DNA from: Sphaerisporangium perillae | GTDB taxonomy: Bacteria > Actinomycetota > Actinomycetes > Streptosporangiales > Streptosporangiaceae | Direction of reading: 5' to 3' | Assembly (NCBI RefSeq): GCF_023276435.1 | Contig: NZ_JALLPO010000007.1 | Coordinates: forward strand, 124,001-188,000 | DNA length: 64,000 bases | Part shown: positions 17,996 through 27,224 of the stretch, piece after piece | Layout: each line of letters starts with the position of its first letter | Position numbering within the stretch: position 1 is the first letter of the stretch | Position numbers and translations under genes: made by a program | Notes under the pieces: generated by a model | The model's database searches: none | Seen by the model: only the letters and a program-made list of their open reading frames with translations | Told to the model about the DNA's origin: nothing

Positions 17996-19429
17996 TCACG
18001 TCACGTGGGTCAGCGCGTCCCAGACGTTCTCGGCCTCGGTGACGTCGAACCCTTGAGAGAAGGTCGTCGTGCGGATGGGGGACCTGGAGACGGGCACCGG
18101 GCGGAGCGCCTCGCGGCCCTCGGGGCCGGGAAGGGCGGAGGGATCCTGGTCGAGCGAGCCGGCGGGCACCAGGGCGTGGGTGAACCCCAGCCGGGCGGCC
18201 TCGGCGACCCGCCGCCGGATGTCCCTCACCCGGCGCAGCTCGCCGGCCAGGCCCACCTCGCCGAGCACGATGAGGCCGGGAGGCAGCGGCCGGTCGCCGG
18301 CCGCGCTCGCCACGGCGAGCATCACGGCGAGGTCGACCGCCGGGTCGTTGAGCCGGATGCCGCCGACGGTCGCGGTGAAGACGTCGCAGCCGCTCAGCCG
18401 GGCGTTCAGCCGGCGCTCCAGCACGGCGAGGATCATCGTGACGCGGAACGGATCGAGGCCGGAGGACGACCGGCGCGGCTGCTGGGCCTCGGTGGGGCCG
18501 ACGAGCGCCTGCACCTCGGCGGGCAGGGGACGGGTGCCCTCCACCGTCACGGTGACGCACGTGCCGGGCACCGGCTCGGAGCGCCGGGACACGAAGAGCC
18601 CGCTCGGGTCGGGCAGCCCCCGGATGCCGCTCTCGTTGAGGTCGAAGCAGCCGACCTCGTCGGTGGGGCCGTAGCGGTTCTTGATGGACCTGACCATGCG
18701 CAGCCGGGAGTGGCGGTCGCCCTCGAAGTGCAGCACGACGTCGACCAGGTGCTCGAGCACCCGGGGGCCGGCGATCGAGCCGTCCTTGGTGACGTGACCC
18801 ACCAGGATCGTGGACATGCCGCGCTCCTTGGCCAGCCGGACGAGGTTGCCGGTGACCTCCCGGACCTGGGTGACCCCGCCGGGCACGCCGGTGGCCTGGG
18901 CGGAGCCTATGGTCTGCACCGAGTCGACGATGAGCAGCCGGGGCTGGACCTTCTCTACGTGGCTGACCAGCGCGGACAGGTCGGTCTCGGCGGCGAGGTA
19001 GAGCTGGTCCTGGATGGCGCCGATGCGGTCGGCGCGCATCCGCACCTGGGCCGAGGACTCCTCGCCGGTGACGTAGAGCACCGTGTCGTGGCGGGCCGTG
19101 CTGGCGGCCGCCTCCAGCAGCAGGGTGGACTTGCCGATGCCGGGCTCCCCGGCGAGCAGGACCACGGCGCCGGGGACCAGGCCGCCGCCGAGCACCCGGT
19201 CGAGCTCGCCCACGCCGGTGGTGCGCGCGCGGGCGAACTCGGCCTTGACCTGGCCGATCGGCAGAGCGGGCGCGGACACCGCGCCGCCCTGGACGACGTG
19301 GACGCCCGTGCGGGTGCCCTCCTCGTCGACCGTGCCCCACGCCTGGCACTCGCCGCAGCGGCCCACCCATTTGGCGGTGCGCCAGCCGCACTCTGCGCAG
19401 CGGTAACCGGCCTTCTGCGTCTTGGTCAT
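17996..19429 (-). CDS. radA: DNA repair protein RadA (Sms)
   Basis: RecA-like ATPase/helicase that helps branch migration and processing of recombination intermediates. N-terminal zinc finger Cys11-X2-Cys14...Cys25-X2-Cys28, Walker [10 protein letters not shown] near residue 98, the RadA-specific KNRYG motif (KNRFG elsewhere) in [13 protein letters not shown], and a C-terminal Lon-protease-like domain (about 310-460). ATG 19429 is chosen because the zinc finger starts ten residues later, as in relatives; a TTG at 19459 would add ten residues but its SD is too close. The start lacks a strong SD. Confidence 0.93.
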   Translation of the reverse strand: MTKTQKAGYRCAECGWRTAKWVGRCGECQAWGTVDEEGTRTGVHVVQGGAVSAPALPIGQVKAEFARARTTGVGELDRVLGGGLVPGAVVLLAGEPGIGKSTLLLEAAASTARHDTVLYVTGEESSAQVRMRADRIGAIQDQLYLAAETDLSALVSHVEKVQPRLLIVDSVQTIGSAQATGVPGGVTQVREVTGNLVRLAKERGMSTILVGHVTKDGSIAGPRVLEHLVDVVLHFEGDRHSRLRMVRSIKNRYGPTDEVGCFDLNESGIRGLPDPSGLFVSRRSEPVPGTCVTVTVEGTRPLPAEVQALVGPTEAQQPRRSSSGLDPFRVTMILAVLERRLNARLSGCDVFTATVGGIRLNDPAVDLAVMLAVASAAGDRPLPPGLIVLGEVGLAGELRRVRDIRRRVAEAARLGFTHALVPAGSLDQDPSALPGPEGREALRPVPVSRSPIRTTTFSQGFDVTEAENVWDALTHVT

Positions 19430-19512
19430 GCGGGGCACGTTATCGGCTTGGGCCGACAATCCTCACCGCCTGCGTCCGGGGGGCGGAACGCGGCCGGTAA
19501 GGACGGCCGGTC

Positions 19513-19550
19513 GGGGCGGCCAGGGGGAGGCCGGCGGGGCGGGCCGGGGG
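19513..19550 (+). other. G-run cluster (quadruplex-capable) between radA and trx
   Basis: On the plus strand GGGG (19513), GGGGG (19523), GGGG (19536) and GGGGG (19546) are separated by loops of 6-8 bases within a GGCCGG-rich 120-base spacer. The G-rich strand is antisense to radA and thioredoxin transcripts. Confidence 0.35.
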
Positions 19551-19583
19551 AGGCCGGTTCAAGCGGCCCGGGGGAGCGGCCGG

Positions 19584-19898
19584 TCAGAACTGGCCTTCCA
19601 GGTCGGCGAGGAGCATGCGCTTGGGCTTGGCGCCGATCACCTGGCGGACCACCTCGCCGTCACGGTAGAGGTTCAGGGTGGGGAAGCCCATCACCCCGTA
19701 GCGCGCGGCGATCTCGGGGTAGTCCTCGGCGTTCAGCTTGGCCACGGTCAGGCGCTCGCCGTACTCCTTCGCGATCTCCTCGAGAATCGGCGCCACCATG
19801 CGGCACGGGGGGCACCACTCCGTCCAGAAGTCCACCAGGACGGGTTTGTCGCTCGCCAGCACCTGCTCGTGGAAGTTCTCGGCGGTCAGCGTGATCAT
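19584..19898 (-). CDS. trxA: Thioredoxin with WCPPC active site
   Basis: 104-aa cytosolic dithiol reductase. The fold is complete: KPVLVDFWTEWCPPC with redox Cys29 and Cys32, VAKLNAEDYPEIAARYGV, the cis-Pro in GFPTLNLY (about residue 72) and a final helix. The active site is Trp-Cys-Pro-Pro-Cys rather than the classic Cys-Gly-Pro-Cys, a variant found in some thioredoxins that alters redox potential. ATG follows CCGGAGGAACGA. The preceding MerR-type gene runs into it out of frame, so both are likely one transcript and the regulator may sense redox or electrophile stress. Confidence 0.93.
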   Translation of the reverse strand: MITLTAENFHEQVLASDKPVLVDFWTEWCPPCRMVAPILEEIAKEYGERLTVAKLNAEDYPEIAARYGVMGFPTLNLYRDGEVVRQVIGAKPKRMLLADLEGQF

Positions 19899-20274
19899 TC
19901 GTTCCTCCGGTTCTCAGCGCGCATCCCGGGCATGCCTCGGCGAACTGCGCGGCCACCTCGGCGCGGCGTTCGCGCAGGGTGCGGATCTGATCGTCTATCT
20001 CGGCGAGCTTGCGCCGGTAGACCTCGACGGATTCGGGACAGGCGTTGCCGGAGTGGTTGCCTGCCCGCAGGCACTCCACGAACGGGCGGGCGTCCTCCAG
20101 CGTGAACCCCACGGTGAGCAGGGCGCGGATCTCGCTGACGAGCTTCAGGTCCGACTCGTCGTACTCGCGGTAGCCGTTGGTCGACCGCCGCGCCGGGAGC
20201 AGCCCTTGCTGCTCGTAGTAGCGCAGCGCCCGGGTGCTCACCCCCGCCTGCCTCGCCAGCTCTCCGATCCGCAT
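19660..20274 (-). CDS. MerR-family regulator whose frame overlaps thioredoxin
   Basis: Residues 1-70 are a MerR winged HTH (MRIGELARQAGVSTRALRYYEQQGLL), followed by a dimerisation coiled coil (about 85-112). Cys68, Cys79, Cys115 and Cys118 could bind metal or sense redox. Relatives end near residue 125-135, but here the frame stays open for another 79 codons across the thioredoxin gene in a different phase, giving 204 aa. The tail from about residue 126 has no protein character. Either it is a genuine long overlap or a one-base indel near 19900-19930 removed the stop; the alternative frame ends in TGA overlapping the thioredoxin ATG. Confidence 0.75.
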   Translation of the reverse strand: MRIGELARQAGVSTRALRYYEQQGLLPARRSTNGYREYDESDLKLVSEIRALLTVGFTLEDARPFVECLRAGNHSGNACPESVEVYRRKLAEIDDQIRTLRERRAEVAAQFAEACPGCALRTGGTNDHADRRELPRAGAGERQTRPGGLLDGVVPPVPHGGADSRGDREGVRRAPDRGQAERRGLPRDRRALRGDGLPHPEPLP

Positions 20275-20383
20275 CGGGCCCTCCCTGATCCGCGCTCACG
20301 CTAACCCTTGACGTCAACGTCAAGGTCAAGCCCCTGCGTCCCGGATCGCGCGACCGGCCGCCGTCCGCCCGGCCGTCAGCGGG

Positions 20384-21082
20384 TCAGTAGTGGCGCCAGC
20401 GCAGGACGTTCGGGTAGTCCAGCTCCAGCCCGGGCGTCCGGGCGATCGCCTCCTCGGCCACGGCGGGGGCGAACTCGATGCGCAGGACGGACTCCAGGTC
20501 GGCCCGGGAGGTGAACGCCATGCGCAGGTCGAGCTCCCGCCGCTGCCAGCCCTGGCGGGACCAGAACGCCTCCACGGCCGGCGCGGAGTAGGACGGGACC
20601 GTGCGGCTGAACCAGTCGCCGAACGCGCCGCGCGTCGCGTCCAGGTCGACCACGAAGGCGGCGCCGCCCCGCCGTACGACCCGGGACAGCTCGCGGAGCC
20701 CGGGCTCGCAGCCGGGGCCGAAGAAGTAGGCCCACCGTGCCACCGCCACGTCGATGGAGGCGTCCGGCACCGGGAGTGCCTGGGCGGTGGCGGTGCGGAC
20801 CGTGACGCGCGAGAGCCCCCGGCAGCGCTCGGCGGCCAGCGCCGCGAGGCCCGAGTGCGGCTCGACGCCGATGACCTTGCTCGCGGTGGCGGCGAAGGCG
20901 GGCAGGTGGTAGCCGGTGCCGCAGCCGATGTCCAGGACGACGCCGCCGGTCCAGGGCCGGATGGCGGCGATCGCCTCGTCCACGACGCCCTCGGGGTCGA
21001 CGGCGCGGTTCTCGAGCTCGTAGGTCCGGGGGGAGTTCCAGATGTTCGGACTGGGGATGGCCCCCTCCGCGATCCGCGCCAT
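20384..21082 (-). CDS. Class I SAM-dependent methyltransferase
   Basis: 232 aa. Motif I VVLDIGCGTGYHLP (residues 48-61), the acidic end of strand 2 in VIGVEPHSG, motif with DVAVARWAYFFGP and the post-motif VVRRGGAAFVVDLDATRG fit a methyltransf_11-type SAM methyltransferase acting on a small molecule. The substrate cannot be read from the sequence. ATG 21082 is taken because the fold begins there; the frame extends to 21139 with weaker starts. Divergent from the TIM-barrel gene that follows. Confidence 0.8.
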   Translation of the reverse strand: MARIAEGAIPSPNIWNSPRTYELENRAVDPEGVVDEAIAAIRPWTGGVVLDIGCGTGYHLPAFAATASKVIGVEPHSGLAALAAERCRGLSRVTVRTATAQALPVPDASIDVAVARWAYFFGPGCEPGLRELSRVVRRGGAAFVVDLDATRGAFGDWFSRTVPSYSAPAVEAFWSRQGWQRRELDLRMAFTSRADLESVLRIEFAPAVAEEAIARTPGLELDYPNVLRWRHY

Positions 21083-21189
21083 GGGAGACACGGTAGACCA
21101 GCCACGACGCCGATCCGGCCGATGTGATACTCGTTTCATCCCGGGTTGCGGAGCGCGACCTGGCCGTGACCCGGCTTAGGCTGGCAGAT

Positions 21190-22005
21190 GTGACCGACGT
21201 CATCCGAGTCCCGAACGCCAAGATCGCTTTGTCCACCGCGTCGGTGTATCCAGAGCGCACTCCGGACGCCTTCGAGCTGGCCTCGCGCCTGGGCTACGAC
21301 GGCATCGAGGTCATGGTGGGCGCCGACCCGGTCAGCCAGGACATCGACGTGCTGGAGCGGCTCATCGACCACTACCAGCTCCCCGTGCTGGCGGTGCACG
21401 CCCCCTGCCTCCTCGTCACCCAGCGGGTGTGGGGCCGCGACCCGTGGGCCAAGCTGGTGAGGGCGCAGAAGGCCGCCGAGCGGCTCGGCGCGAGCACCGT
21501 CGTGGTCCACCCGCCCTTCCGCTGGCAGCGTGATTACGCCCGCGACTTCGAGGTCGGCCTCGCCCGCATCCGGGAGGAGACCGACGTGGTGTTCGCGGTG
21601 GAGAACATGTTCCCGCTGCGCGCCCGCGGCGCCGAGGTCGTCCCCTACTCCCCCGGGTGGGACCCGGTGGACCAGGACTACCCGCAGGTCACGCTCGACC
21701 TGTCCCACACGGCGGTCTCCGGCTCCGACGCGCTCGAGATGACCGAGAAGCTCGGCGACCGGCTGGCGCACCTTCACCTGGCCGACGGCATCGGCACCAC
21801 CAACAAGGACGAGCATCTGGTGCCGGGCAGGGGCAACCAGCCCTGTGCGCGCATCCTCGAGCGGCTGGCCACGGCGGGGTACGGCGGCCTGATCGTGCTG
21901 GAGATCAACACGAGGAAGGCCGCCGGGCGCACCGAGCGCATCGACGACCTGGCGGAGGGCCTGGCCTTCGCCCGCCTGCACTTCGCCGCCTCACCGGCGA
22001 CGTGA
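21190..22005 (+). CDS. Sugar phosphate isomerase/epimerase-like TIM barrel
   Basis: 271 aa, xylose-isomerase-like AP_endonuc_2 fold. Metal-type residues appear in the expected order: [56 protein letters not shown] and VLEINTRK. In actinobacteria this protein is often encoded next to a TetR regulator as here. GTG 21190 precedes the first strand; upstream codons lack homology. Its TGA overlaps the GTG of the TetR gene (GTGA), so the two are co-translated. Actual sugar or inositol substrate unknown. Confidence 0.82.
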   Translation: MTDVIRVPNAKIALSTASVYPERTPDAFELASRLGYDGIEVMVGADPVSQDIDVLERLIDHYQLPVLAVHAPCLLVTQRVWGRDPWAKLVRAQKAAERLGASTVVVHPPFRWQRDYARDFEVGLARIREETDVVFAVENMFPLRARGAEVVPYSPGWDPVDQDYPQVTLDLSHTAVSGSDALEMTEKLGDRLAHLHLADGIGTTNKDEHLVPGRGNQPCARILERLATAGYGGLIVLEINTRKAAGRTERIDDLAEGLAFARLHFAASPAT

Positions 22006-22106
22006 GCACCGCGGGCGAGGACGTGAGCGCCACGGGCGAGGACATGAGCGCCACGGGCGGCGACGTGGGCGCCACGGGCGGCGACGTGAGCGCCACGGAG
22101 GAGGCG
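22002..22106 (+). repeat. Five 21-base tandem repeats at the start of the TetR gene
   Basis: Units begin at 22002, 22023, 22044, 22065 and 22086 with start codons GTG, GTG, ATG, GTG, GTG. Consensus GTGAGCGCCACGGGCGAGGAC; the last unit is the most diverged. Confidence 0.9.
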
Positions 22107-22688
22107 GCCGGGAGGCGGCGCCCGGGCCGGCGGCGCGGGTCGGCGGACACGCGTGGCCAGATCATCGCCGCGGCGCGCAAGATCTTCGCGGAGAAGGGCT
22201 TCGACAAGGCCACGATCAGGGGCATCGCGCGCGAGGCGGAGGTCGATCCGGCCCTCGTGCACCACTACTTCGACACCAAGGACGGCATCTTCGTCGCGGC
22301 GATGCAGTTGCCGGTCGATCCGGCCAAGGTGATCCCCCTGATCCTGCAGGGGCCGCGGGCGGAGATCGGCGAGCGCCTGGTCCGGTTCCTGCTGACCATG
22401 ACGGCCGATCCGGCCGCTCGGGAGCCGATCATCGCGCTGATGCGCAGTGCGATGACCAACGAGCAGGTCGTCGTGATGATCCGCGAGTTCCTGACCATGG
22501 CCGTCTTCAACCGGGTGGTGGAGGGTCTCGGCATCTCCCCGGTACGCATGGAGGTCGCGTTCGCGCAGATGTTCGGCGTGGTCCTGATGCGGTACGTCCT
22601 GCGCCTGGAGCCGCTGGCGTCCGCCGAGGTGGAGGAGCTGGTGGGGATCCTCGCTCCGACGATCCAGCGTTACCTCGGTGACGACTGA
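22002..22688 (+). CDS. TetR-family regulator with repetitive N-terminus
   Basis: 228 aa if translated from GTG 22002. Residues 1-35 are five 7-residue repeats (consensus VSATGGD), then a basic segment ([15 protein letters not shown]) and a Tet[19 protein letters not shown] followed by [19 protein letters not shown]. The C-terminal ligand domain fits the TetR_C_17-like group. Because each 21-base repeat begins with GTG or ATG and most carry GGCGAGGAC-like SD sequence for the next, translation may start at 22002, 22023, 22044, 22065 or 22086. GTGA overlap with the upstream isomerase-like gene indicates an operon. Confidence 0.85.
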   Translation: MSTAGEDVSATGEDMSATGGDVGATGGDVSATEEAAGRRRPGRRRGSADTRGQIIAAARKIFAEKGFDKATIRGIAREAEVDPALVHHYFDTKDGIFVAAMQLPVDPAKVIPLILQGPRAEIGERLVRFLLTMTADPAAREPIIALMRSAMTNEQVVVMIREFLTMAVFNRVVEGLGISPVRMEVAFAQMFGVVLMRYVLRLEPLASAEVEELVGILAPTIQRYLGDD

Positions 22689-22903
22689 CCGGGACGCCGG
22701 CGTCACCCCGGCCGACGACTGAGTGGGACCTTGCTGAGCGCTCGCTCAGGGCATTGTTCTAGCATCGGGGTCTACCAAAGGTGTGGACGCCCCGGCGTAC
22801 GACCCATAAGTTACCGGCGCGTACCATTCGGGGTGGTCGTGCCGTCACTGTGGATGACCGGTGTGTCTACGCTGGGCAGCCAACGCCGTACTTTGGAGGA
22901 CCC

Positions 22904-25051
22904 GTGCTCCTTGTAGCGATCATCGGGCTGGTGATGACCGCCATTGCGGTCACGCTCGCAGGTCGCCGCGTGCTCTGGCTCAAAAGCCTCGCCACCAGCG
23001 GCCAGCCCGCTCCTGAACGGGTGCAATACGCCAAGGACAATATCGGCGCCGAACTCAAGGCGCAGCTCGTCGAGGTGTTCGCCCAGAAGAAGCTGCTGAA
23101 ATGGACACCGTCGGGCGTCGCCCACTTCATGGTGTTCTGGGCTTTCGTGATCCTGGCCACGGTCTACCTGGAGGCGTACGGGGCGCTCATCCAGGGCGCG
23201 GTCACGGGCACGCCCGACTTCCACATCCCACTGGTGGGCACCTGGCCCATCCTGGGGTTCCTGCAGGACTTCATCGCCCTGGCCTGTCTGGTCGGCCTGG
23301 CGTCGTTCGCGGTCATCCGCGTCAAGAACTCGCCGAAGAAGCTCGGGCGCGACTCGCGCTTCGCCGGCTCGCATCTCGGCGGCGCGTGGCTGATCCTGTT
23401 CATGATCTTCAACGTGATCTGGTCGCTGTTCCTGTTCCGCGGCGCGGCGATCAACACCGGGAACTTCCCCTACAGCTCCGGGGCGTTCGGCTCCGACGCC
23501 GCGGCCGCGCTGCTGCGTCCCCTCGGCCACTCCGCCAACGAGGTGCTCGAGAAGGTCGGCCTGCTCCTGCACATCGGTGTCATGCTGGTGTTCCTCGTGA
23601 TCGTGGTGAACTCCAAGCACCTGCACATCTTCACGGCGCCGCTGAACGTCATGTTCTCCCGCCGCCCGGACGGCCTCGGCGCCGTGCCGGAGATGCGCAG
23701 TAACGGCAAGGCGCTCGACTTCGAGGAGGCCGACCCCGACACCGACGTGTTCGGCCGGGGCAAGATCGAGGACACCACCTGGAAGGGCTTCCTCGACTTC
23801 TACACCTGCACGGAGTGCGGCCGGTGCCAGTCGCAGTGCCCGGCGTGGAACACCGACAAGCCGCTGTCGCCGAAGATGCTCATCCTCGACCAGCGCGACC
23901 ACGCCTTCGCCATCGCGCCCTACCTGCTCGCGAGCGAGGAGGAGCGGGCCAACCTGCCCGAGGACGTCCTCGCGCTGGCCGGCAAGCCGCTGGTCGGCGA
24001 GGACGGCGTCATCCACCCCGACGTGCTGTGGTCGTGCACCAACTGTGGCGCGTGCGTCGAGCAGTGCCCGGTGGACATCGAGCACATCGACCACATCATC
24101 GACATGCGCCGCTACCAGGTCATGATCGAGTCGAACTTCCCCTCCGAGGCGGGCGTCATGCTCAAGAACCTCGAGAACAAGGGGAACCCGTGGGGCGTCT
24201 CCGAGATGAAGCGGGCCGAGTGGATCGAGGAGCTGGCCTCGCGCGAGGTCGACCCGATCGAGGTCCTGGTCATCGACGAGAAGGCTCCCGACGACCTGGA
24301 GTACCTCTTCTGGGTCGGCTGTGCCGGAGCCCTGGAGGACCGCGCCAAGAAGACCACCAAGGCGGTCGCCGAGCTGCTGCACATCGCCGGCGTGAAGTTC
24401 GGGGTGCTCGGCCCGATGGAGGCCTGTACCGGTGACCCGGCGCGCCGCCTGGGCATGGAGTTCCTGTTCAACATGCTCGCCCAGCAGAACATCGAGACGC
24501 TGAAAGAGGCGGGGATCAAGAAGATCGTCGCCACCTGCCCGCACTGCTTCAACACCCTCGCCAACGAGTATCCGCAGCTCGGCGGCATGTTCGAGGTGGT
24601 ACACCACACCCAGCTGCTGGCGCACCTGGTCGAGGAGGGCAAGCTCACCCCGATTACGCCGATCGAGGAGAAGATCACCTACCACGACCCGTGCTTCCTC
24701 GGCCGCCACAACAAGGTGTACGCCCAGCCGCGCGACATCATGGCGAAGGTCCCCGGGGTCCAGACCCAGGAGATGCACCGCTGCAAGGACCGCGGTTTCT
24801 GCTGCGGCGCGGGCGGCGCGCGCATGTGGATGGAGGAGCGCATCGGCAAGCGCATCAACACCGAGCGGGTGGACGAGGCGCTGACCACCGATCCCGACAC
24901 CGTCTCGACCGCGTGCCCGTTCTGTCTGGTCATGCTCGGTGACGCGATCAACGAGAAGAAGAACAGCGGCGAGGCCAAGGAGTCCCTGGAGGTCGTGGAC
25001 GTGGCCCAGCTCCTGGTCACCTCGGTGAAGGGCCTGCCGGCGAAGGTCTGA
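22904..25051 (+). CDS. Membrane-bound (Fe-S) oxidoreductase, heterodisulfide-reductase-like
   Basis: 715 aa, like mycobacterial Rv0338c. The N-terminal third is a membrane domain with about five or six helices (LLVAIIGLVMTAIAVTLA; FMVFWAFVILATVYLEAYG; LIVVNS...). Two cluster motifs follow: CTECGRCQSQCP near residue 302 and CTNCGACVEQCP near 378, for two 4Fe-4S clusters. Two CCG-type domains (about 440-690) contain WVGCAGALEDRAKK, CPHCFNTLANEYPQ, HDPCFLGRHNKVY and CCGAGGARMWMEE. Such proteins pass electrons between a soluble donor and the membrane; the partner is unknown. GTG 22904 is set by GGAGGA just upstream. Monocistronic. Confidence 0.88.
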   Translation: MLLVAIIGLVMTAIAVTLAGRRVLWLKSLATSGQPAPERVQYAKDNIGAELKAQLVEVFAQKKLLKWTPSGVAHFMVFWAFVILATVYLEAYGALIQGAVTGTPDFHIPLVGTWPILGFLQDFIALACLVGLASFAVIRVKNSPKKLGRDSRFAGSHLGGAWLILFMIFNVIWSLFLFRGAAINTGNFPYSSGAFGSDAAAALLRPLGHSANEVLEKVGLLLHIGVMLVFLVIVVNSKHLHIFTAPLNVMFSRRPDGLGAVPEMRSNGKALDFEEADPDTDVFGRGKIEDTTWKGFLDFYTCTECGRCQSQCPAWNTDKPLSPKMLILDQRDHAFAIAPYLLASEEERANLPEDVLALAGKPLVGEDGVIHPDVLWSCTNCGACVEQCPVDIEHIDHIIDMRRYQVMIESNFPSEAGVMLKNLENKGNPWGVSEMKRAEWIEELASREVDPIEVLVIDEKAPDDLEYLFWVGCAGALEDRAKKTTKAVAELLHIAGVKFGVLGPMEACTGDPARRLGMEFLFNMLAQQNIETLKEAGIKKIVATCPHCFNTLANEYPQLGGMFEVVHHTQLLAHLVEEGKLTPITPIEEKITYHDPCFLGRHNKVYAQPRDIMAKVPGVQTQEMHRCKDRGFCCGAGGARMWMEERIGKRINTERVDEALTTDPDTVSTACPFCLVMLGDAINEKKNSGEAKESLEVVDVAQLLVTSVKGLPAKV

Positions 25052-25179
25052 TCCCTGTTGTCCGCCTCGCTGCGCTCGGGGGTTCGGGGCGACCTTGAGG
25101 CGGCGGTCTTCCTCGTCGTCCGGGTTCGTTCCTCACCTTCCCTCCTCGTCAGACCACCGCCGCGCCCCGAGCGCGTATA

Positions 25180-25220
25180 GGCCCTGCCCGGGTGAGCACC
25201 GGGCAGGGCCCGAAAACCTT
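25180..25220 (+). terminator. Terminator after the Fe-S oxidoreductase
   Basis: Perfect 12-bp stem GGCCCTGCCCGG (25180-25191) and CCGGGCAGGGCC (25199-25210), loop GTGAGCA, followed by CGAAAACCTTTCT. The upstream 130 bases hold no gene. Confidence 0.65.
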
Positions 25221-25287
25221 TCTCCACATAACGGAGAAATCACGGTAACCTCAACGCGCGGGGCTCATTCGACGGGGAGGGGGCGCG

Positions 25288-26103
25288 GTGCGCGTTGTCG
25301 TTACCGATGCCGAGGTCACCTTGGCCGACGTCCTCTCGCTCCGCCTGTCCATCGACGAGCCCTTGGCGGAGGGCACGCGGCTGGTCCTGCGCCAGCGGGG
25401 CACCGGCACCGAGAGCAAGGTGGTGCTGGGCACGCCGGGAGCCGAGGCGCGCGACGCCTCCGTCGCGGTGTCGCTGGCGCCGCTGGACCTCGGTCCGGGC
25501 CGCTGGGACATCTACCTCGAGCAGGGTTCCGGCCAGGACCCGTCCGGCACGCGCACCCGCGTGCAGTCCGTCGACCCCGGCTTCTCCCTCGACCGGCTGG
25601 ACGCCTACGCGCTGAGCCGCCGCACCCTCGCCTATCGCGCGTATCGCACCCTGAACGGCTACCTCGCCCTGAGGATCTCCGAGGCCGGGCCGGTGGCCGA
25701 CGTGCGCGCGGTGTGGTTCCGCGAGGGCCGTTTCGAGGTCACGGGGGTGCTGGCCTACACCGGCTTCGAGGACGACGACGCCCACCACACGGCCCGCCTC
25801 GCCCTGCGCAGCACGTCAGGTCCCGAGGCCGCGGTGACGGCCGCGGCCACCGTCAAGGGCGTGCGCTTCCACGCGGCGCTCTCCCTGTGCGACGTGATCG
25901 CCGCGACGCCCGAGTACGAAGGGCTGTGGGAGCCGTCCCTGGAGGTGGACGGGCTCGAGGTGCCCCTGCCCTTGGGGGCGCGCATCGACGACGTGGACGG
26001 CAAGCGCCGCCGCGTGCACTATCCCGATACCAGGGTCGACGGCGTGCCGGTCCGGCCGTGCTACACCGTGGACGACGAGCTCCGTCTCGAGGTGGGCGGA
26101 TGA
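25288..26103 (+). CDS. Hypothetical protein paired with a glycosyltransferase
   Basis: 271 aa, not recognised. No signal peptide or membrane helix. The sequence looks like two beta-rich domains: residues 1-95 (VTLADVLSLRLSIDEPLAEG... RWDIYLEQGSG) and about 125-270 with repeated RFEVTGVLAY and VKGVRFHAALSL strands, joined by a Tyr-rich linker. GTG start at 25288 behind GGGGAGGGGGC. The ATGA overlap with the GT4 glycosyltransferase shows co-translation, so a role in the same surface-glycan or teichoic-acid-like polymer pathway is likely but unproven. Confidence 0.6.
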   Translation: MRVVVTDAEVTLADVLSLRLSIDEPLAEGTRLVLRQRGTGTESKVVLGTPGAEARDASVAVSLAPLDLGPGRWDIYLEQGSGQDPSGTRTRVQSVDPGFSLDRLDAYALSRRTLAYRAYRTLNGYLALRISEAGPVADVRAVWFREGRFEVTGVLAYTGFEDDDAHHTARLALRSTSGPEAAVTAAATVKGVRFHAALSLCDVIAATPEYEGLWEPSLEVDGLEVPLPLGARIDDVDGKRRRVHYPDTRVDGVPVRPCYTVDDELRLEVGG

Positions 26104-27182
26104 AGATCTGCTTTCTGGTCCCCTCGGCGTTCGGCATGCGGGGCGACACCCGGGCGGTGCTCAATCTCGCGACGGAGCTGGCTACACGGCATGACGTCGA
26201 GATCATCAGCGTCAGGAGGGTGCGCGAGGCGCCCTTCTTCACCGTGGACCCGCGCATCACGCTGCGCTGGCTGATCGACGCGCGCCCCGGGGTCCGTCAC
26301 CTGCTGCCGCGCGGCCAGATGCGCACCGAGATGGCGCTCTGGCGGACGCTGCGAGGTCTGCGCTGCGACGTTCTGGTCACGACCAGGCCGGGGCTCAGTG
26401 TGCAGGCGGCCCGGCACGTGCCGCGCGAGACGGTGCGCATCGCCCGCGAGTGGAGCCGCCCGTCCGTGCCCGGCCCCGTCCGGCGTTTCTATCCCAAGCT
26501 GGACGCGGTCGTCACCTCCACCGAGACGACCAGGGAAGAGATGGTCCGTCTCCTGGACGGCGCCGCCACCCCTCCGGTCGTCATCGTGCCGGACGCGCTC
26601 CCGCCGGGGCCCTGGCCGCGTTCCCGCATGGACAACCGCATCGTCTCGGCCGGCGGGCGGTGGCTGCCCGGCAAGGCGTTCGACCGGCTCATCCGGGCCT
26701 TCGCGATCGTGGCGGACAAGCGCCCCGACTGGCGGTTGCGCCTGTACGGCGGCGGGCCGGAGGAGAAGCGGCTGCGGGCGCTGGTGGGCGAGCTGAACCT
26801 GCACAACAACGTGTACTTCATGGGCACCACGCCCGACCTGCAGGGGGAGTTCGCCAAGGCGTCGATCGTGGCCGTCACCTCGCACACCGAGACGCCGGGC
26901 ATGACGGTGATCGAGGCGCTCGGGTGCGGCGTGCCGGTGGTCGGGTTCGAGGGCGCGCGGGGCGTGGAGGAGTTCGTGACGCCCGGCCGCGACAGCGTGC
27001 TGGTGCCGGTGGGCGAGGGGGAGATCGGGGCGTACGCCTCGGCGCTGCTGGCGCTGATCGACGACGAGCGCCGCCGCATGGTGCTGGCGGCCGGTGCCCT
27101 GGTGTCGGCGGCGGAGCACGCCCCGCCGGCCATCGCCGCCCGCTGGGAGGCGCTCGTCGAAGGCCTGCGGGCCCGGAGCTGA
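26100..27182 (+). CDS. Family 4 (GT-B) glycosyltransferase
   Basis: 360 aa. N-terminal Rossmann half (MKICFLVPSAFGMRGDTRAVLNLA) and C-terminal GT1/GT4 domain with SAGGRWLPGKAFDRLIRAF, RLYGGGPEEKRL, NNVYFMGTTPDL and the EX7E-type SHTETPGMTVIEALGCGVPVV, where Glu residues bind the nucleotide-sugar donor. Retaining GT-B enzyme of the kind used for capsule, teichoic acid or glycolipid assembly; acceptor unknown. ATG 26100 overlaps the preceding stop. The first domain resembles the CpsF/TagE side of the family more than trehalose or sucrose synthases. Confidence 0.87.
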   Translation: MKICFLVPSAFGMRGDTRAVLNLATELATRHDVEIISVRRVREAPFFTVDPRITLRWLIDARPGVRHLLPRGQMRTEMALWRTLRGLRCDVLVTTRPGLSVQAARHVPRETVRIAREWSRPSVPGPVRRFYPKLDAVVTSTETTREEMVRLLDGAATPPVVIVPDALPPGPWPRSRMDNRIVSAGGRWLPGKAFDRLIRAFAIVADKRPDWRLRLYGGGPEEKRLRALVGELNLHNNVYFMGTTPDLQGEFAKASIVAVTSHTETPGMTVIEALGCGVPVVGFEGARGVEEFVTPGRDSVLVPVGEGEIGAYASALLALIDDERRRMVLAAGALVSAAEHAPPAIAARWEALVEGLRARS

Positions 27183-27196
27183 GCGCCCTCGGAGGA

Positions 27197-27215
27197 GATA
27201 CCCCGAACAGGTATC
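27197..27215. promoter_or_regulatory. CsoR operator overlapping its own promoter
   Basis: GATACC-CCGAACA-GGTATC, a perfect 6-7-6 inverted repeat ending nine bases before the csoR ATG. ATACCCC/GGTAT-type palindromes are typical CsoR sites. TATCGT at 27212-27217 could be the -10 of a leaderless csoR mRNA, so bound repressor would block it. Confidence 0.6.
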
Positions 27216-27224
27216 GTAGACATT

